From: Fen-1038 sp963846805
GTDB lineage: Bacteria > Chloroflexota > Anaerolineae > Anaerolineales > Villigracilaceae
Length of the DNA: 64,000 bases
Assembly (NCBI GenBank): GCA_963846805.1
Contig: CAWJXH010000005.1
Coordinates: 186,001-250,000, forward strand
Reading direction: 5' to 3'
Each line of letters opens with the position of its first letter. Position 1 is the first letter of the stretch. Below the pieces are notes generated by a model that made no database searches, was not told the DNA's origin, and saw only the letters and a list, made by a program, of their open reading frames with translations. Position numbers and translations under genes: made by a program. Below are positions 55,274 to 64,000 of this stretch, piece by piece.

Positions 55274-56296
55274 CTAGCGCAAAACGAGAGCCGAGAATAT
55301 GCTGCTGGAATTCCAACCCAGTAGGTGCAGTCCACTTATGCCCAGGAAGATCAGCGCCGAGACCATCATGGTGGCGGGTATGGTCAGTATCCATGCCGTT
55401 GCCATTTCTCCCGCCACATGCCAGCGTACTTTGTTCACGCGCTCCGACGCGCCGGAACCCATCAGCGCCGTGCTGATAATGTGCGAAGTGCTGACCGGCA
55501 CTCCGAGAGCCGACGCCGCCAGTACGACAGCAGTTGAAGTGATTTGCGAGGCCAGCGCGTTCAACGGCCGGATCCGATAGACCTTGCTGCCCAGGTTGCG
55601 GATCTGCCGCCAGTCGCCGCGTGATGCTCCGAGTGCGAGCGCCGCTGGGCAGGCCACCAGAACCCAGAACGGTATCGCGAACGTGGTCATCTGCCCTGCC
55701 AGGATTAGTCCCAGCACGATGATGCCCATCGATTTGTGTGAATCGTTGGCGCTGTTCGACATCCCCAGCAATACGGCGGTCCCTACTTGCAGGTTCCTCA
55801 ATAACGAGTTAATCCTGGGCGTCGCATTTCTAAGCGCAATCAGCAGCAGTCCCATCAGGATGAAACCAAGCACCAGCCCTATGATTGGCGCCACCATCAG
55901 AGGCAGGATTATCCGAAACAGCCCGCTTGCCAGGATTGCCTTTGGCCCGTCGATGATCAAGGTCGCCCCGACCAGCCCTCCGATCAGCGCATGCGTCGAA
56001 GACGACGGGATCGCGGTCCACCAGCAAACCAGATTCCATATTACTGCGGCGACCATGGCAATCACGATTGTACTTAACGTAATCGCCGATGGATTAACCA
56101 GGCCGGTGGTAACAGAGCGCGCGACGGCTGCGCCGAAGAAGAAAGGCGCAATGAGCTCTGCCACAGCAACCAGGTACAATGCCACGCGTGGCCGCATGGC
56201 GCGCGAGGCAATTACTCCTGCCAGGATGCTCGACGAATCGCGATATCCATTCAGAAACGAATAAACCAGCGCGAGGGCAATAAGCAAGTACAACAT
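55274..56296 (-). CDS. pit: PiT-family inorganic phosphate transporter
   Basis: Low-affinity, ion-coupled phosphate permease. The ten or so helices carry the duplicated PiT signature: NGYRDSSSILAGVIASRA near the N-terminus (the usual NGAND-like motif is altered), IPSSSTHALIGGLVGA, then MSNSANDSHKSMG and GVPVSTSHIISTALMGSG in the second half. Length 340. No PhoU-like partner next to it. Minus-strand promoter-like TATGATAAAAT around 56325. Confidence 0.9.
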   Translation of the reverse strand: MLYLLIALALVYSFLNGYRDSSSILAGVIASRAMRPRVALYLVAVAELIAPFFFGAAVARSVTTGLVNPSAITLSTIVIAMVAAVIWNLVCWWTAIPSSSTHALIGGLVGATLIIDGPKAILASGLFRIILPLMVAPIIGLVLGFILMGLLLIALRNATPRINSLLRNLQVGTAVLLGMSNSANDSHKSMGIIVLGLILAGQMTTFAIPFWVLVACPAALALGASRGDWRQIRNLGSKVYRIRPLNALASQITSTAVVLAASALGVPVSTSHIISTALMGSGASERVNKVRWHVAGEMATAWILTIPATMMVSALIFLGISGLHLLGWNSSSIFSALVLR

Positions 56297-56506
56297 GCTT
56301 CAAACCAATGAAGGCGGATTTTATCATAAAATTCCCCACTTATTGACGACTACAGCTTAGTAGTAGCTAATAGAATCATAGATCGTTGTTCGCAGCGCCA
56401 GCAACCTCGGCCCGATCAATCTCCAAATATCAAAATTCGTCCCTTTACCTTTGGGCAGCGGATGACAGCCGGGAGCCCAGCGAGGCTCTCGACGCCGCCG
56501 CATGAA

Positions 56507-56935
56507 TTACCGATGTATTGCATCCATCGTAATCTTCTTGGCATGGATGCGGCAGATGACGCGCCGCTCACGCGCCTGCTGCTCAACGGGATAAACGTAA
56601 CCGTAATAATGAGGGTGGCTCGTGTACGTTCGCGTAATCTTATCCAGGTGCTGCACAGCGTTCTCGGTAACCAATTCGGCCTCGCCGCGGATCTCAAGGT
56701 ACCTGCCGGTATCCTCGGGATCCACGATCAACAGGCTCACCTTTGGATTCCTCATCATGTTCTTCCCCTTTTGTCGCTCCATTGTGGTATTGACGCAGGC
56801 GCACTCCCCGTCAAAGTCGCACCACACCAGGCTCGATTGCGGCTGCCCATCGGGCATCATCGTGATCAATACGCCGTGCACCACAGATGTCAGTAAGTCA
56901 AGATGTGAAACAGGTATTTCAAGTTCAGGTTTCAT
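56507..56935 (-). CDS. PPOX-class flavin/F420-dependent oxidoreductase, copy A
   Basis: Split-barrel flavin-binding fold. Seen: GVLITMMPDGQPQSSLVWCDFDGECACVNTTMERQKGKNMMRNPKVSLLIVDPEDTGRYLEIRGEAELV. This is the TIGR03618-like F420-binding type. 142 residues from ATG 56935; an ATG at 56956 is also possible. About 17 bases after its paralogue. Substrate unknown. Confidence 0.85.
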   Translation of the reverse strand: MKPELEIPVSHLDLLTSVVHGVLITMMPDGQPQSSLVWCDFDGECACVNTTMERQKGKNMMRNPKVSLLIVDPEDTGRYLEIRGEAELVTENAVQHLDKITRTYTSHPHYYGYVYPVEQQARERRVICRIHAKKITMDAIHR

Positions 56936-56952
56936 CCTTCCGCTTTCAACCT

Positions 56953-57405
56953 TCATCCCGCCACCGGCTCCGCCTCGCTCTTGCGCCTCGCATCCAGAAC
57001 CGTTACATGTGTCGGCAGGATTTTGCACAACACCGGCGTTTCCTTCTCGCGCAATTCAGCCGCCACGCAGGCGCCAAAGTATGGCCGTCGCCCGGTGTAT
57101 AGCTCGCTCAATCCATCCAAATGCTCCATCGCGCCTTCCTCGGTCAGCTCGATCACGGTACCGCGGATTTCCAACGAACGTAGCGGTTCGCGCGGGTCAT
57201 AACAGAGCAATGTCACTTTCGGGTTGAGCCGCATGTTCTTTTCTTTGCGGAAACCGCGCATCGTATTGACCAGAACGTGTGTGCCATCGAAGTTGCACCA
57301 AACCACGGTCGTCTGTGGCATGCCATCGGGCATGACCGTTGTCAAGGCTGCCACCCGCGGCCCGTTGATCAGGTCTCTGTGAGAATTTGGAATCTGATTT
57401 CTCAT
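56953..57405 (-). CDS. PPOX-class flavin/F420-dependent oxidoreductase, copy B
   Basis: Paralogue of the next gene, same motif order: ALTTVMPDGMPQTTVVWCNFDGTHVLVNTMRGFRKEKNMRLNPKVTLLCYDPREPLRSLEIRGTVIEL. About half of the residues agree with copy A across the core, so a tandem duplication that has since diverged. ATG 57405 (MRNQIPNSH) or the earlier ATG 57423. Could bind F420, common in Chloroflexota; inference. Confidence 0.85.
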   Translation of the reverse strand: MRNQIPNSHRDLINGPRVAALTTVMPDGMPQTTVVWCNFDGTHVLVNTMRGFRKEKNMRLNPKVTLLCYDPREPLRSLEIRGTVIELTEEGAMEHLDGLSELYTGRRPYFGACVAAELREKETPVLCKILPTHVTVLDARRKSEAEPVAG

Positions 57406-57612
57406 GTCCGGCTCCGAAATCATTCTACCTGCCTGTTCCTGCTCTCCTCCAGTGCCGAAGGTAATGGTCCTCCCGTTGGCTTAATCACCTTCCCTGCCCG
57501 TCGTTCGCCTGTCCCGCTGATTAGAGAATGACCGGCTATAATGGTCTTTCAGTCGCCGACGGGCTGCCAGAATTATGGGCTATTCCCCTATCCGACTAGC
57601 AGACTACTCCCC

Positions 57613-58879
57613 ATGTTCATTGACGAAGCAGAGATCCTCGTACGCTCCGGAACCGGCGGAAACGGCATGGTGCACTTTCCATCGCGAGAAATTCGTGCCT
57701 CGCGGCGGACCGGATGGCGGTGACGGCGGCAAGGGCGGCGATGTAATCCTTGAAGTCAGGCCCTCGCTCAACACGTTGCAAGCCTTCCGCCACGTCACGC
57801 GCTACATTGCCGCCAACGGCAAGGGTGGCGGGCCCAACGATATGTCCGGCAAGTCCGCCGACGACCTCGTTGTGCTTGTCCCGGCAGGGACCGTCATATT
57901 TGATGCCGCTACCGGCGACCTGCTCGGCGACCTGACTCAACCTGGTCAACAACTTGTCTTATGCAGGGGCGGCCGCGGCGGCCGAGGCAACACCCACTTC
58001 AAGAGCCCTACCCACCAGGCTCCACGCACCGCCGAACGCGGCGAGCCGGGCGAAGAAAAACGCATCAAGCTTGAATTGAAGCTGATCGCCGACATAGGGC
58101 TGATCGGCGTCCCCAACGCCGGCAAATCCACATTGCTTTCTGTGTTGACCAATGCCCGGCCCAAGATCGCGCCGTATCCCTTCACGACTCTTGAACCGAA
58201 CCTCGGCGTAGCTCAGGTGGATGAGGACGCCGCGGTGGTGCTCGCGGATATTCCAGGTCTTATAGAGGGCGCCTCCCAGGGTAGCGGTCTTGGACACGAC
58301 TTCCTCCGGCACATCCAGCGGACACGCGTACTGATTCACCTTTTGGATGGCCTCTCTGCCGACCCCGTTGCGGATTACAGTCAGATCAATTCCGAGCTGG
58401 CGCTGTTCGACCCCAACCTTGCGAAGAAGCCGCAGATCGTGGCGCTTAACAAGATCGATCAGCCCGAAGTTCAGGACCGTTTGGCCGATATTCAGAAGGC
58501 GATGAAGGAGAAAAAGGTCGAGTTCATGACTATCTCGGCGCTGGCGCGGACCAATGTCCGCGAGTTGCTGCTAATGGCTGCAGCAAAGCTTTCCGAGGTT
58601 CCGTCGTTGACCGAAAGCGTTCCAGCTCTCCCCATTTACCGTCCCAGGGAGGATCCTCGTGAGTTTCAGGTCGCACGCCAGGGCGACCACGAGTGGCGCA
58701 TCTCCGGTGTGTCCATTGAGCGCGCCGCCTCCATGACCTTTTGGGAGCACGATGGCTCAGTGCGCCGCTTCCAGAAGATTATGCAGGCCCTCGGCGTCGA
58801 CGATGCCCTCCGCAAAGCCGGCGTCCACGAAGGCGACACCGTGGCTATCGGCGATTACGAACTCGAGTGGCAGGATTAA
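57613..58879 (+). CDS. obg: GTPase Obg, frame broken once
   Basis: Ribosome-associated GTPase. N-terminal Gly-rich Obg fold starts MFIDEAEILVRSGTGGNGMVHF; at about 57680 the frame moves +1 to HREKFVPRGGPDGGDGGKGGDV. One surplus T in CACTTTCCATC explains it. G domain: G1 GVPNAGKST, G3 DIPGL, G4 NKID, G5 ISALA. The C-terminal OCT domain (EFQVARQGDHEWRISGVSIERAASMTFWEHDGSVRRFQKIMQALGVDDAL) is present. Joined length about 422. TATAAT near 57537. Essential-type gene, so sequence error is the likely cause. Confidence 0.93.
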
Positions 58880-59449
58880 TCACAGCCATCTTCCGGATTT
58901 GCCCCTGCCCAGAAATAGCTCACTCAGCGCGATCACGACCAGGGTGGCAACCAAGGTCAGCACCCAGGTCATGCCTGCAAAAAGTTGTGTCTGGCTCTCT
59001 CGCTTCTCCACCTCGCGGAGATTACGTCCCGCCATCACATAACCCCCGTCGTAAGGCACGGCCACAGATGCGATCCGAACGTCGCTCGCCGGCTGCCAGG
59101 TGACGCGGTTCTCCCCGCTTACTTTCGCTGAGTCCAGTGCGCCCGTCGGATAATCGGGCATGGTCCCGTGCAGCAGCCCCGAGGAGGCTACAGACTTGCC
59201 ATTCTCGTCAAAGATCTCCACAAAAGGTGCCAGGCTTTCCGACATCTCGACCTGAGTTGTCGGCAGAACTGCAACCACCTTTTCTCCGCGGTTCAACGCC
59301 GCCGCTGCGTCCTCCGCCATTTGGATCTGCGGATCGTTCGCATCCTGCCGTTGTACTTGTTGTACCGTTACAAAAGCAAGTCCGCAAAATGCCGTCGTCA
59401 CCACCGCAAAAGGAAGCCACAGCCTGAGAATCGTTCCTATCCTATTCAT
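58880..59449 (-). CDS. Two-helix membrane protein with extracytoplasmic domain
   Basis: 189 residues. Helix 1 about 8-28, an extracytoplasmic region of about 115 residues (FVEIFDENGKSVASSGLLHG, IASVAVPYDGGYVMAGRNLREVEKRE) that resembles a sensor fold seen in histidine kinases, helix 2 near 160-180 and a short tail. No output domain follows. ATG 59449 has AAGGAG upstream and is preferred over the longer frame. Stop codon abuts the obg stop. Function unknown. Confidence 0.7.
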   Translation of the reverse strand: MNRIGTILRLWLPFAVVTTAFCGLAFVTVQQVQRQDANDPQIQMAEDAAAALNRGEKVVAVLPTTQVEMSESLAPFVEIFDENGKSVASSGLLHGTMPDYPTGALDSAKVSGENRVTWQPASDVRIASVAVPYDGGYVMAGRNLREVEKRESQTQLFAGMTWVLTLVATLVVIALSELFLGRGKSGRWL

Positions 59450-59752
59450 AAAGCAACTCCTTTTCGTGCTCGAGCATACACATCGCGAGCTTCCATTCGC
59501 CCGCAAAGAATCTCAAAAAGAATCTCAAAATGAAAGACCTCGGGATTTGCGAAGCCTGATCGCCCATCTCCGAGGTCTCACTGGTGACTGGTTACTGATT
59601 ACTGGTTACTGATTACTGGTTACTGGTTACTGGTTACTGATCACTGGTTACTGGTTACTGATTACTGGTGACTGATTACTGGTTACTGATTACTGATTAC
59701 TGATTACTGATCACTGGTTACTGGTTACTGGTTACTGATTACTGATTACTGT
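59450..59752. other. Intergenic region of 300 bp, mostly repeat
   Basis: Holds a dyad (AGACCTCGG and CCGAGGTCT, about 59533-59577) that may end the malic-enzyme transcript, then most of the heptamer tract up to the maeB stop. No gene seen. Confidence 0.6.
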
Positions 59753-59758
59753 CTACTG
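59584..59758. repeat. Twenty-five tandem 7-bp units (RTTACTG)
   Basis: In perfect register: GTTACTG and ATTACTG mixed, with few variants (GTGACTG, ATCACTG, TCTACTG). The last unit overlaps the maeB stop codon. Confidence 0.92.
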
Positions 59759-62039
59759 TTTGCCCTTCTTCCCGACTTTCTCCACCCGGTTCATCGAATC
59801 CATGACCGCCACGGCCGCGATCTGCACGATGTTATTGACCTCATCGCCGGTCTGCAGCACGTGCACCGGTGCGCCCATCCCCAGCAGGATCGGGCCGATG
59901 GCTTTGGCCTTGCCAAGCCTCGCCAACAACTTGTAGGCAATATTCGCCGATTCAAGTGAAGGGAAGACCAGCACGTTTGCATCCTTCACCGCACTGAATG
60001 GATACCGCTGGTCGACGATTTCGGGCACAACAGCCGTATCGGCCTGCATCTCGCCGTCCACTGCGAGATCGGGGCAGCGCTCGCGGGTCAACTGGACGGC
60101 CCGCCGAACTTTTTCCGACAGCGGATGCGGAGTGGAACCAAAGTTCGAGAAAGACAGGAACGCTACGCGTGGTTCGATTTCCAGTTGCTTGGCAAAGTCT
60201 GCCGCCAGGCAGGCTATCTCAGCCAGGTCTTCCGACGTGGGTTCGATATTCACGGTTGCATCCGTGAACAGGTAGACACGGTCCTCCATGATCATGATGT
60301 AGACGCCGGCCGCCCGCGCCACGCTCTTGGCCGTATGGTGAACCTGCAGGGCAGGCCGTATCACCTCCGGATAGTCATAGGTCAGCCCCGAAACAAAGGC
60401 GTCCGCGTCATTCAGTTTCACCATCAGCGAACCAAAGATATTCGGCTCGCGCACCTTTTTGACCGCGTCCATCATGGTCAGCCCCTTGCGGTTGCGCAGC
60501 TCATAATATGCGGCCTCATATTCGCCAATCCTCTTGAAATCGGCGGGGTCGACGACCTCAGGTTTGTAATCCAGCCCCAGCTGTTTGAGTTGTTTTTCAA
60601 TGGTGTTCCTGCTGCCGATCAGCACTGGCACGCCGATCTTCTCGTCCTGGACTTGATATGCGGCCCGGATCACCTTCTGCTCCTCGCCTTCCGCAAAAGC
60701 GATGCGCTTCTTTCCGCCGCTGGCTCTGGCCTTGTTCATGATGAAGTAGCGCACCTGCGCTCCCAATCCCTGACGGTAGGCGAGTTGCTCACGATATTCG
60801 TCCATGTCGATCGTCTTTCGGGCCACACCCGTCTTCATGGCCGCCTCGGCGACCGCTGGCGCCTCCCACAGCAGGACCCGCGGGTCGAGCGGTTTGGGGA
60901 TGATGTACTCGCGTCCGAATTTGAGGCTGTCGATGTCGTAGGCGCGCAGGACGGAATCCGGCACATCCTCTTTCGTGAGGGCCGCCAGCGCCTTCGAAGC
61001 CGCAAACTTCATGTCGTCGTTGATCGCCCGGGCTCGCACGTCCAGCGCCCCGCGGAATATGAACGGGAACCCTAATACATTGTTGACCTGGTTGGGATAA
61101 TCCGACCTGCCCGTCGCGATGATTACATCCTTGCGCGCGGCCTTGGCCAGTTCATACTTTATCTCCGGGTCGGGATTCGCCATGGCCAGCACGATCGGAT
61201 CCTTCGCCATCGATTTGACCATTTCAGGCGTCAGCACGTTGGCCACCGACAGGCCGTAGAACACGTCGGCGCCGCGCACGGCATCGGCCAGTGTCCGCGC
61301 CTCCGTCTCCACCATAAAGGGTTCCTTGTACTTGTTGATGCCTTCCTTGCGGCCTTTGTAGACCACGCCTTTGGAATCCACCAGCATCACGTGCTCGCGC
61401 TTTACACCCCAGCGGATCGCAAGTTCTGCGCACGAAATCGCCGACGCGCCCGCTCCCGAAATGACCATTCGAATTTCGCCGTGCTTCTTTCCGACAATCT
61501 CGAGTGCGCTTGCCAGCCCGGCCGACGATATGATGGCCGTGCCATGCTGGTCATCGTGGAACACGGGGATATCGAGCATCTTCTTCAGCTCTTCCTCGAT
61601 GTAGAAACATTCCGGCGCCTTGATGTCTTCCAGGTTGATTCCGCCGAAACGTCGGCGCGATCGCCGCTGCAACCTGGATGACAACGTCCGGGTCGTGGCT
61701 ATTCACTTCGATGTCGAACACGTCGATATCGGCAAACTTCTTGAAGAGCACACCCTTGCCCTCCATGACCGGTTTGGAGGCCAGCGCGCCTCGGTCCCCC
61801 AGCCCCAGGATGGCCGTGCCGTTGCTGAGAACCGCCACCAGGTTCCCCTTTGAAGTGTATTCGTAAGCTAGCTCGGGATCCTTCTCGATATCCAGTACTG
61901 GTTCAGCCACACCCGGCGTATACGCCAGGCCAAGGTCCCGCTGTGTGTCCATAGGTTTTGTGGGGACAACGGCGATTTTGCCGGGTTTGCCTTTCAGGTG
62001 ATGATACTCAAGTGCGTCTTCGCGCGTGATTTTGGCCAT
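59753..62039 (-). CDS. maeB: NADP-type malic enzyme fused to phosphotransacetylase-like domain, frame broken once
   Basis: Oxidative decarboxylation of malate to pyruvate. Malic domain: GLAYTPGVAEPV, NLVAVLSNGTAILGLG; after a +1 break near 61655 the second frame gives GGINLEDIKAPECFYIEEEL, FHDDQHGTAIIS and the NAD-fold ISGAGASAISCAELA. The C-terminal half (about 430-762) is the phosphate acetyl/butyryltransferase-like regulatory domain (RIAFAEGEEQKVIRAAY). One extra T in ACGTTTCGGCGG explains the break. ATG 62039 has GGAGG upstream. Joined length about 762, normal for the hybrid class. Confidence 0.92.
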
Positions 62040-62528
62040 GGAGCCTCCTATTGAAATGGCGAGCCTCGGAATTATGGCACACCAAAATAAAACCATCCAG
62101 TTGCATTTGTCATGCTTCCGCCAGTGCAGGTTGGTCAGTCTGATTATCTTACCCCACATACTCCCAAAAGTGGCGTTCCCAATAGCCGTCACCACTCGGA
62201 AACTGGAATATTCGAGTTTCAGGGCTTCTTCTTCTGGAGGTCGCGCTCTCCACATTGCTTGCACGCTTCTCTCCCCGAGGAGAGGGGCCCGGGGTGAGGG
62301 CGCCAAGCCAGGCGCTATCTATCTGAGCTGGTACAGACTTCCAAGTTCACAAGTGTGGTTGAACCCAGCCCAGGCTGTCTATTGGAAAGAAAACGAGTTC
62401 CGGGCAGGAGGCTTGCACTGTTACCTAAATCCCCACAACCAGACGCACTTCGCGACTTTTGCAGATTATTCTGCTTAGGGACGAGCAGCCTCTGTGCTTT
62501 CGGATCGCCTTTCCTCGCCCCTCAACCC

Positions 62529-62556
62529 TTAACAAAACGTTAAAGTATCATGTATA
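62529..62556 (+). promoter_or_regulatory. Promoter with dyad before the recX leader
   Basis: TTAACA, 18 bases, then TATAAT around 62553. The -35 lies in the dyad TTAAC-N5-GTTAA, a possible repressor site. Confidence 0.55.
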
Positions 62557-62565
62557 ATACAGCCA

Positions 62566-62608
62566 GATCCCTAGGGATCCTATTGACTACTTTCGCCGCC
62601 TAGGCGGC
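62566..62608. promoter_or_regulatory. Two 14-bp palindromes with CCTAGG core
   Basis: GATCCCTAGGGATC (62566-62579) and GCCGCCTAGGCGGC (62595-62608), centres 29 bp apart, just downstream of the -10. Possible operator pair or RNA hairpins. Confidence 0.55.
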
Positions 62609-62875
62609 CTGGCTTGCTAACAGAATTCTGGAACCGCACGAAATCCTGGCTTCAGGAGATTTTGAACGTTGCCGTTATTCTTGACGGATTATTTTGAGAG
62701 CATATCTCCTCGGATTCAATTACCGGCTACCGTGACTTCGCAGCTACTGACGATCGCGAAGCGCCTTGGGCTTGCCCGTGGATGTCTCCCGCTGGGCCGG
62801 CCTTCGTAAGCTGAGTTACTGCTTCCCTCCCGCCGCAAGCGGGGCCTGGGGCCAATCTTAACCAATCCGGATTCT

Positions 62876-62920
62876 GAATGCAGCTGAGGCCGCTACGGCA
62901 GGCTCTCGGCTGCATTTTCT
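62876..62920 (+). terminator. Intrinsic terminator just before recX
   Basis: AATGCAGCTGAGGCC, 9-base loop, GGCTCTCGGCTGCATT, then TTCTT; it ends only a few bases before ATG 62923. Implies attenuation or a separate upstream transcript. Confidence 0.65.
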
Positions 62921-62922
62921 TA

Positions 62923-63651
62923 ATGGCTAAGATCACCGCCATCGAATCCCAAAAACGAGATCCGGACCGGGTGAACATTCACCTCGACGGAGAATACGCA
63001 TTTGCTTTAACGCGCATCGTAGCCGCTTGGCTTAGGCTGGGACAGGAACTCACTCAGGAAAAGATCGCCTCGCTACAGGAGGCCGATGGTCTCGAAAACG
63101 CCTATCGGCAGGCTCTGCTCTTCCTGAGCTACCGCGCCCGTTCCGCCTCAGAGATTCGCCAAAACTTACGCAAGCACAAGATTCCCGAAGGCCTGATCGG
63201 GCAAACCCTCGAGCGGCTAAAAGAGAGCCGGCTCGTGGATGATGAGCAGTTCGGGCGGGCCTGGGTCGAAAACAGGAATGCGTTCCGGCCGCGCAGCGTT
63301 CGTGCCCTCGCCGTGGAGCTTCGCCAAAAGGGTCTCTCCGATGAGGCCGCTAAGTCGGCGATGGAAGGCCTCGATGAGCAGGCATTGGCCTATCAGGCTG
63401 GCTTGAAAAAAATGCGACGGCTCCAATCCACGGAATGGGAAGATTTTCGCAGGAAACTATCTGAATTCTTGGCCCGCCGCGGGTTTCCTTACTCCGTCAT
63501 CGCTCCGGTCGTTTCACAACTTTGGAGTGAGGCGCATTCGGGGCAGGACAAATCCGAACAGGAAATTGGTCTGCACGCAGCCCAACCCACAGGGACAAAG
63601 CCGGGGCATGGCGTCGGGCAGCACACGTCTCACCACAAGGAACTTATATGA
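62923..63651 (+). CDS. recX: RecX-family regulatory protein
   Basis: Modulator of RecA filaments in characterised relatives. ATG 62923 gives MAKITAIESQKRDPDRVNIHLDGEYAFAL, a normal N-terminus; the extra codons upstream belong to the terminator. Three-helix repeats follow: LSYRARSASEIRQNLRKHKIPEGLIGQTLERLKESRLVDDEQFGRAWVENR and FRPRSVRALAVELRQKGLSDEAAKSAMEGL, then a third repeat and a Gln/Gly/His tail. 242 residues. recA is not in the window. Its stop overlaps the rny start (ATGA). Confidence 0.88.
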   Translation: MAKITAIESQKRDPDRVNIHLDGEYAFALTRIVAAWLRLGQELTQEKIASLQEADGLENAYRQALLFLSYRARSASEIRQNLRKHKIPEGLIGQTLERLKESRLVDDEQFGRAWVENRNAFRPRSVRALAVELRQKGLSDEAAKSAMEGLDEQALAYQAGLKKMRRLQSTEWEDFRRKLSEFLARRGFPYSVIAPVVSQLWSEAHSGQDKSEQEIGLHAAQPTGTKPGHGVGQHTSHHKELI

Positions 63652-64000
63652 ACCCGATTAGCATCCTATTTGATGTGCTTTTGCTGGTTGTGGGCCTTGC
63701 TATTGGCTATTATTTTCACCGTTACCAACGCGAGCGCGCCCACAAGAGCCAGCAGGACACCGCCGACAACATCCTGAAGATCGCCAACGAACAGGCACGC
63801 TTGATTGATACCCAGGCCCGCGACAGCGCCACGAAGATTGTGCAGGCCGCGGAGACCGAGATCAAGGAGCGCCGGATTGAAGTCGGCAGGGAGACTGAGC
63901 GCCTCGACAAGCGCCGCTCCGAGCTCGACAGTCGCGCCGATAAACTCGAACAGCGCGAGCAGAATATCAACAAGCGCCAGAGCCTCGTCGATAAGCGCGC
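63648..64000 (+). CDS. rny: Ribonuclease Y, N-terminal part (runs off the window)
   Basis: Membrane-anchored endoribonuclease for mRNA decay. The visible 117 residues show an N-terminal helix (SILFDVLLLVVGLAIGYYF) then a long charged coiled coil (AARETEIKERRIEVGRETERLDKRRSELDSRADKLEQREQNINKR type), as in RNase Y; KH and HD domains would follow outside the window. ATG 63648 overlaps the recX stop by four bases. The frame is open to base 64000. Confidence 0.82.
   Translation, partial: MNPISILFDVLLLVVGLAIGYYFHRYQRERAHKSQQDTADNILKIANEQARLIDTQARDSATKIVQAAETEIKERRIEVGRETERLDKRRSELDSRADKLEQREQNINKRQSLVDKR

Larger units (their letters stand above)
62563..62920 (+). ncRNA. Candidate leader or small RNA upstream of recX-rny
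   Basis: About 355 nt from the promoter to an intrinsic terminator, with many local hairpins (CTTCGC with GCGAAG; CCCGC-CGCAA-GCGGG) and no reading frame of note. Not recognised as tmRNA, RNase P RNA, SRP RNA or a T-box. Either a small RNA gene or an attenuated leader of recX. Confidence 0.4.
62040..62922. other. Intergenic region, 880 bp, with recX promoter and long leader
   Basis: The left half (62040-62520) shows no believable gene. The right half holds a promoter, two CCTAGG-centred palindromes and a structured stretch ending in a terminator (separate entries). Confidence 0.6.

Noticed and set aside
59584..59758. CRISPR array
   Set aside because: Units are 7 bp without spacers and there are no cas genes.
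62026..62478. 150-residue frame upstream of recX
   Set aside because: It overlaps the maeB start antisense, has no SD and mixed composition.
62529..62543. LexA (SOS) box before recX
   Set aside because: The dyad is TTAAC-N5-GTTAA, while the known box in Gram-positives is GAAC-N4-GTTC; the spacing does not match, so it is kept only as an unnamed dyad.

Overview
The window looks like part of a chromosome from a Chloroflexota bacterium, probably Anaerolineae-like. This is inferred from gene content: an alternative complex III (act) operon, secreted or lipidated proteins with Thr/Pro-rich linkers, two NBR1-type Ig-like lipoproteins, a divergent FHA/Ser-Thr kinase pair, an M48 protease and a mevalonate-kinase-like gene. 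No rRNA, tRNA, CRISPR array, prophage or transposase gene was recognised. The sequence carries many single-base frame breaks in otherwise intact genes. Eighteen are +1 in sense (an extra base), which suggests sequence overcalls more than gene decay; 11 of them lie in the act operon between 9 and 13.5 kb (12 counting actD).

Layout. 0-6.4 kb (+): MacA/MacB-like exporter (adaptor, ATPase, permease), a Gly-rich lipoprotein and an OmpR-type two-component system. 6.4-14.0 kb (-): alternative complex III, actA-B1-B2-C-D-E, ending in a membrane protein with three tandem cytochrome c domains. 14.3-19.1 kb: a tiny membrane protein, a 205-bp hairpin-rich repeat, M48 protease, isochorismatase-like hydrolase, RNase H, a membrane protein and an M19 dipeptidase. 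19.3-22.8 kb: ribosomal protein S1, divergent from a chelatase I/D locus joined by an A9 slippery run. 22.8-27.1 kb: MFS transporter, CcrM-like DNA methyltransferase, FHA-winged-helix regulator and a Ser/Thr kinase. 27.9-31.1 kb (-): Ig-like lipoprotein, mevalonate-kinase-like GHMP kinase, DHH phosphoesterase. 31.6-38.7 kb: GH3 enzyme, PLP dehydratase, GDPD, AAA+ ATPase, GT2 glycosyltransferase and the second repeat copy. 38.8-45.7 kb: S41 protease, small proteins, DegV, ECF sigma factor, second Ig-like lipoprotein. 46.0-54.5 kb (+): uvrA, LysM protein, rpsT, argS, a candidate structured RNA and a cyclic-2,3-diphosphoglycerate-synthetase-like GTPase. 54.5-62.0 kb: hemerythrin-like protein, PiT transporter, two PPOX/F420-type proteins, obg, a membrane protein and a malic enzyme/phosphotransacetylase fusion. 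62.5-64.0 kb (+): a promoter with palindromes, a long leader ending in a terminator, then recX-rny; rny runs off the window.

The most notable non-routine signals are: the chelatase I/D frameshift site, the only clear break of -1 sense; the paired 200-bp element whose copies differ mainly in hairpin loops; two candidate structured RNAs (52.66-52.86 kb and 62.56-62.92 kb); 7-bp-period tandem repeats at several intergenic sites; three long perfect hairpins; and the triplicated cytochrome c domain at the end of the act operon.
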